DNA of 9,418 nucleotides, taken from contig CAAENB010000064.1 of the NCBI GenBank assembly GCA_900757235.1, positions 1 to 9,418 of the forward strand. The letters run 5' to 3'. Under the pieces are notes generated by a model, which was not told the origin of the DNA, ran no database searches, and saw nothing but the letters and a program-made list of their open reading frames with translations. Below, one piece after another: positions 6,824 to 9,418 of the stretch (positions are counted from its first letter, which is position 1; each line of letters starts with the position of its first letter). A program made the position numbers and the translations under genes. Source of the stretch: an uncultured Collinsella sp. GTDB lineage: Bacteria; Actinomycetota; Coriobacteriia; Coriobacteriales; Coriobacteriaceae.

Positions 6824-7810
6824 ATGCCGATTAATGATCCCGAGAAGTCGGAGAATATGCGCAAGTCCATCCGCGTGTATTCCGGTTCCTCCAACCGTCC
6901 CCTCGCTCAGAAGATCGCTGAGTACCTTGGGGTCGAGCTTTCGGGCCTTACGCTAAAGCAGTTCGCCAATGGTGAGATTTACGCCCGCTACGACGAGACC
7001 GTCCGCGGCGCCGACGTCTTCCTGATTCAGTCCGTGGCCGGCGGCAACGTCAACGACATGCTCATGGAGCTGCTCATCGCCACCGACGCTGCCAAGCGCG
7101 CATCCGCCCGCTCCATCACCGCCGTTATCACCCACTACGGCTATGCCCGCCAGGACCGCAAGGCCGGCCCGCGCGAGCCCATCACCGCCCGCCTCGTCGC
7201 CAACCTGCTCGAGCGCGCCGGTGTCAACCGCATCATCACCCTCGACCTGCACCAGGGTCAGATCCAGGGCTTCTTTGATATCCCGGTTAACCACCTGTCC
7301 GCACTGCCGCTGTTTGGCCAGTACTACAACGACATGCACTTCGACACCGACAACCTGGTTGTCGTCTCCCCCGACGTGGGTCGCGCCAAGGCCGCCAAGA
7401 AGCTGTCCGACATGCTCGGCTGCGACCTGGCCATCGCCCACAAGGGCCGTCCGCGCCACAACGCCGCCGAGGTCATGGGCATCATCGGTGACATCAAGGG
7501 CAAGACCTGCATCATCAACGACGACATGATCGACACCGCTGGCACCCTGTGCGCCAACGTCAAGGAGCTCAAGGCCATGGGCGCCGGCGACATCTACGTG
7601 TGCGCCACCCACGGCATCTTCTCCGGCCCGGCCATCGAGCGCCTGAATGACGCCCCCATCGTCGAGTGCGTCGTCACCGACGCCATCCCCGTCGAGGTCG
7701 GCGGCAAGATCAAGACCATCTCGGTCGCCGAGGAGTTCGCTCAGGCCATCTCCGCCGTTTACCACGAGGAGCCCGTCTCCACGCTCGTCGGCGGCGACTT
7801 CGCGCTGTAG
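6824..7810 (+). CDS. prs: Ribose-phosphate pyrophosphokinase (PRPP synthase)
   Basis: Transfers pyrophosphate from ATP to ribose-5-phosphate to give PRPP, used for purine, pyrimidine, histidine, tryptophan and NAD synthesis. Cytoplasmic, class I; 328 residues, slightly long because of about a 14-residue N-terminal extension before RKSIRVYSGSSN. Visible motifs: FANGE 47-51, HYGYARQDRK 104-113 (ATP site), the family signature DLHQGQIQGFFD 141-152 (metal-binding histidine H143), the flexible catalytic loop HKGRPRHN 206-213, which keeps K207 and R209 of the usual KRR triplet, and the PRPP-binding loop NDDMIDTAGT 232-241. The ATG has AAGGAG seven bases upstream. The glmU-prs order is common in Gram-positive bacteria, although here a terminator separates them. 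Confidence 0.96.
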   Translation: MPINDPEKSENMRKSIRVYSGSSNRPLAQKIAEYLGVELSGLTLKQFANGEIYARYDETVRGADVFLIQSVAGGNVNDMLMELLIATDAAKRASARSITAVITHYGYARQDRKAGPREPITARLVANLLERAGVNRIITLDLHQGQIQGFFDIPVNHLSALPLFGQYYNDMHFDTDNLVVVSPDVGRAKAAKKLSDMLGCDLAIAHKGRPRHNAAEVMGIIGDIKGKTCIINDDMIDTAGTLCANVKELKAMGAGDIYVCATHGIFSGPAIERLNDAPIVECVVTDAIPVEVGGKIKTISVAEEFAQAISAVYHEEPVSTLVGGDFAL

Positions 7811-7843
7811 TCCAACGCGTATCGCATCATCTTTGATGTTTTT

Positions 7844-7875
7844 AAAGGGTCGGAAGCTCGCTTCCGACCCTTTTT
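7844..7875 (+). terminator. Rho-independent terminator after prs
   Basis: Perfect stem GGGTCGGAAG (7847-7856) / CTTCCGACCC (7861-7870) with a CTCG loop, preceded by AAA and followed by five T residues (7871-7875). It lies 34 bases after the prs stop. The IS begins four bases beyond the T run. Confidence 0.92.
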
Positions 7876-7879
7876 CTAT

Positions 7880-7904
7880 GGCTCTGTTAGACCAGGATTG
7901 ACAT
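7880..7904 (+). repeat. Left terminal inverted repeat of the IS
   Basis: 25 bases beginning GGCTCTGTTAGACC and ending in TTGACAT, an exact reverse complement of 9394-9418. Identity stops at base 26, which defines the repeat length. Confidence 0.92.
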
Positions 7905-7938
7905 TCCGCCCCATCATCTTCCTGCGATTGCACAGTGG

Positions 7939-7976
7939 TCGCCCCCTTGTCGGATTTGAATCCGGCAAGGGGGCGA
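7939..7976. repeat. Long hairpin inside the IS
   Basis: Near-perfect inverted repeat of about 18 bp: TCGCCCCCTTG (7939-7949) pairs with CAAGGGGGCGA (7966-7976), and CGGATT (7951-7956) with AATCCG (7959-7964), with one T-G wobble between them and a 2-base apex. It lies 34 bases inside the left repeat and 59 bases after the passenger gene stop. No T run follows on either strand, so it is not a standard intrinsic terminator. It could block transcription or stabilise the 3' end of the transposase-passenger mRNA (inference). The rest of 7905-8035 holds no gene that I can support. Confidence 0.75.
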
Positions 7977-8035
7977 TGCGCCCGAGACCGGACGAGTTGC
8001 TCGCCTGGCCCTGCCGTTTCATGCCGACCTGCCGG

Positions 8036-8233
8036 CTATCTCGCCGTCTCCCCGTCGGGCACCGGCGTCTTGACCCTCATCTCGAACGGCATCCCGCCCT
8101 CTCGGACGAGCGCCCTGAGGAACGCGTTGACGGCGGTGGACATGGACAGGCCGAGCTCGTCCAGGATGGCCGTGGCCTCCTTCTTGACCTCCGGGTCGAT
8201 GCGGATCGTCGTGGCCGGTATGTTCGACGGCAT
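8036..8233 (-). CDS. RelB/DinJ-family antitoxin-like ribbon-helix-helix protein (IS passenger)
   Basis: Small protein of 65 residues resembling type II antitoxins of the RelB/DinJ family, which dimerise through a ribbon-helix-helix fold to bind DNA and neutralise an mRNA-cleaving toxin (RelE/YafQ) with their C-terminal tail. The sequence shows the family pattern: strand ATTIRIDPEVKKEA (about 7-20), then ILDELGLSMSTAVNAFLRALV (about 23-43), then REGGMPFEMRV. It ends at VPDGETAR, about where DinJ proteins begin their toxin-binding helix, so the tail appears short. The frame is open upstream to 8599, but ATG 8233 is chosen because AGGAGGGG lies seven bases before it and the domain starts there. 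It lies 46 bases after the transposase stop on the same strand, probably co-transcribed. No toxin gene is in the element. It may be an orphan antitoxin or a regulator of the IS. Confidence 0.83.
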   Translation of the reverse strand: MPSNIPATTIRIDPEVKKEATAILDELGLSMSTAVNAFLRALVREGGMPFEMRVKTPVPDGETAR

Positions 8234-8279
8234 GGCCTCACCCCTCCTCGTGTATCGCGGTGCGACCATTCTACCGCCT

Positions 8280-9335
8280 CTATGCGGCGGGCGCGGCCCA
8301 GTAGTCCATGTAGGGCGGCTCCACGTTGAACATGTCGCGGACGCGGCTCCTGCAGACGCCGTGCGCGAGCTGCCGCGCGACCGTGCGCTCGGCGGCGCCG
8401 GAATCGGTCGCCATGAAGGTCCGGCACCACCTGAACCAGGCGAGGTAGGCATCGAGGTGCTTCGTCGACACGCCCTTAAACGGCTCCATGAAGGCACCGA
8501 GGAGCGAGTGGACGGTGTTGATCCGGTTGATGGTTCCCTCGGAGCGGTCCTTGGGGTCGTAGGCCGCGTGCGCGGCGACCTCGAGCTCGGCGAGGACACC
8601 GACGTAGGCGGCCGCCCTGTCGGTCGCGACGACCGAGCCGGCCGCGATGCGGCCCCTCAGCGCGTCCATGGCGCGCCCCCTCGACAGGGCACCCCGCCCC
8701 GTGACCTCGAGGAACGTCTCGTTCGAGTCGTTCACGCCGGTCATGACGCAGATCCGCTCGCGCGACAGCCCGCGTCTGTGCACCTGCTTGCCGCGTTGCC
8801 GGGAGGGGCGCGGCATCGTGAACGACCCCCTCGTGTGGTTGCCCTTGAACGACTCGGGGAAATAGGTCTCGTCGAGCTCGCAGCCACAGCCCCGCTCGAC
8901 CCTGAACGAGGGGGAGTAGGCCGAGAGGCACTCGATCAGCCTGTGGCGCATGGTGTAGGCGGTCTTGAGGCAGACGCGGCAGCGCCTCGCGCATTCGCGC
9001 AGGGGCAGCATGAGCACGAAGCACTCGGCGTAGGCCATCCAGGTCTCCTTCGGGAGCTTGCTCGTCCCCAGGATGCGCTCGCTGCCCATGCCGAAGGTCC
9101 TGCCGCAGCCCCGGCAGAGGTAGCGCTGCTCGCCGTTCCCGGCCTTCCCCTTCTTCACGACCGCGGCGGACCCGCAGCGCGGGCAGCATTCGACTTCGTA
9201 GGCAGAGTCGGCCGCGTCGTCGAACGCCGCCGCGCGGATCACGTCCCTGACGGATTCGATCGCGCGGCGGCGCTCCGCCCTGCTCAGCTTCGCCATGTTC
9301 CGCTTGAAAGTGATTACCAGGTCTTCGGCGTTCAT
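8280..9335 (-). CDS. IS1595-family transposase (ISXO2-like domain)
   Basis: Catalyses movement of the surrounding IS; 351 residues from the ATG at 9335. N-terminal zinc ribbon: CPRC (C51, C54) and CRGC (C74, C77), followed by GRTFGMGSERILGTSKLPKETW. A helix-turn-helix-like stretch follows (about 110-136, LPLRECARRCRVCLKTAYTMRHRL). The catalytic ISXO2-like domain has CELDETYF (D155), VVATDRAAAY (D239) and a third site in INRINTVHSLLGAF (N273), followed by the family-typical FKGVSTKHLDAYLAWFRW (about 286-303). This matches the D-D-N version of the IS1595 family. The frame extends upstream to a GTG at 9389; ATG 9335 is preferred because GGGGG lies four bases upstream. No frameshift or stop interrupts it. 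GC content is at least as high as in the host genes. Confidence 0.88.
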   Translation of the reverse strand: MNAEDLVITFKRNMAKLSRAERRRAIESVRDVIRAAAFDDAADSAYEVECCPRCGSAAVVKKGKAGNGEQRYLCRGCGRTFGMGSERILGTSKLPKETWMAYAECFVLMLPLRECARRCRVCLKTAYTMRHRLIECLSAYSPSFRVERGCGCELDETYFPESFKGNHTRGSFTMPRPSRQRGKQVHRRGLSRERICVMTGVNDSNETFLEVTGRGALSRGRAMDALRGRIAAGSVVATDRAAAYVGVLAELEVAAHAAYDPKDRSEGTINRINTVHSLLGAFMEPFKGVSTKHLDAYLAWFRWCRTFMATDSGAAERTVARQLAHGVCRSRVRDMFNVEPPYMDYWAAPAA

Positions 9336-9393
9336 GCTGCCCCCATCATCGCGGTCTACGGGGTCAACGATATGGCACCGTGGGGACACATGT

Positions 9394-9418
9394 ATGTCAA
9401 TCCTGGTCTAACAGAGCC
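9394..9418 (-). repeat. Right terminal inverted repeat of the IS
   Basis: 25 bases ending CTAACAGAGCC, exact reverse complement of the left repeat; its last base is the last base of the window. Read inward it ends in TTGACA, a consensus -35. A TGCCAT follows after 17 bases on the minus strand, so this end may carry the transposase promoter. Confidence 0.92.

Larger units (their letters stand above)
7880..9418 (-). mobile_element. Complete IS1595-family (ISXO2-like) insertion sequence with an antitoxin-like passenger gene
   Basis: A 1539-bp element bounded by 25-bp perfect inverted repeats (7880-7904 and 9394-9418) starting GGCTCTGTTAGACC. Contents from its right end, all on the minus strand: a zinc-ribbon DDE-type transposase, a RelB/DinJ-like ribbon-helix-helix gene 46 bases downstream, then a long hairpin before the left repeat. 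The transposase frame is intact and the ends are identical, so the copy may be active or recent (inference). The family normally makes 8-bp target duplications. The left flanking 8 bases are TTTTCTAT (7872-7879); the right flank is outside the window, so the duplication cannot be confirmed. The target is just downstream of the prs terminator, where insertion should be harmless. Confidence 0.88.

Noticed and set aside
6953..7933. 326-codon open frame antisense to prs
   Set aside because: Same cause: a shadow of prs with a D/G/V-rich composition, which also runs through the prs terminator and the IS boundary.
7945..7976. GGATTCAAATCC on the minus strand resembling a tRNA T-arm, hence a tRNA remnant or attachment site
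   Set aside because: The 5-bp stem plus 7-base loop geometry does not fit, and no acceptor, D or anticodon arm is nearby; the bases are explained by the long hairpin.
7877..8020. Small minus-strand frame after the antitoxin (MKRQGQASNSSG...), considered as the missing toxin
   Set aside because: It reads through the hairpin and the left repeat, has no good ribosome site and no RelE/YafQ features; most likely chance.
8234..8599. Upstream extension of the antitoxin frame to 187 residues
   Set aside because: The extension overlaps the transposase 3' end in another frame, is S/R/P/T-rich without a domain, and the internal ATG at 8233 has a strong ribosome site.

Overview
The window looks like chromosomal DNA of a GC-rich anaerobic actinobacterium of the class Coriobacteriia, most likely Collinsella or a close relative. 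This is inferred from the strong GC bias at third codon positions, a LuxR-type regulator divergent from an MFS carrier, a fused double-ATPase ECF transporter, and neighbouring glmU and prs. No rRNA or marker gene is present to settle the taxon.

Left part (1-2462): a minus-strand pair made of an MFS carrier and, two bases after its stop, the N-terminal 88 codons of a YtcJ-like amidohydrolase that runs off the left edge. Divergent from it is a LuxR-family regulator with a TTG start. The 201-base gap between them holds a perfect 5+4+5 palindrome, a plausible operator. The set looks like a small uptake-and-hydrolysis unit under a local regulator, substrate unknown.

Middle part (2487-5216): a minus-strand ECF transporter core, ecfT followed by a fused two-domain EcfA ATPase, joined by a TGATG stop/start overlap. 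No substrate-binding S subunit is next to it, so it probably serves S subunits encoded elsewhere. The linker between the two ATPase halves is long and differs in composition from its flanks.

Housekeeping part (5217-7879): glmU (UDP-GlcNAc synthesis), a strong terminator, then prs (PRPP synthase) with its own leader and a second strong terminator.

Right part (7880-9418): a complete 1539-bp insertion sequence of the IS1595 (ISXO2-like) family. It is bounded by 25-bp perfect inverted repeats, and the right repeat ends on the last base of the window. It carries a zinc-ribbon transposase and, downstream on the same strand, a 65-residue RelB/DinJ-type ribbon-helix-helix protein. There is no partner toxin, and the toxin-binding tail looks truncated. 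A long near-perfect hairpin lies between this passenger gene and the left end. The element sits just behind the prs terminator. This passenger-carrying IS is the most unusual part of the window.
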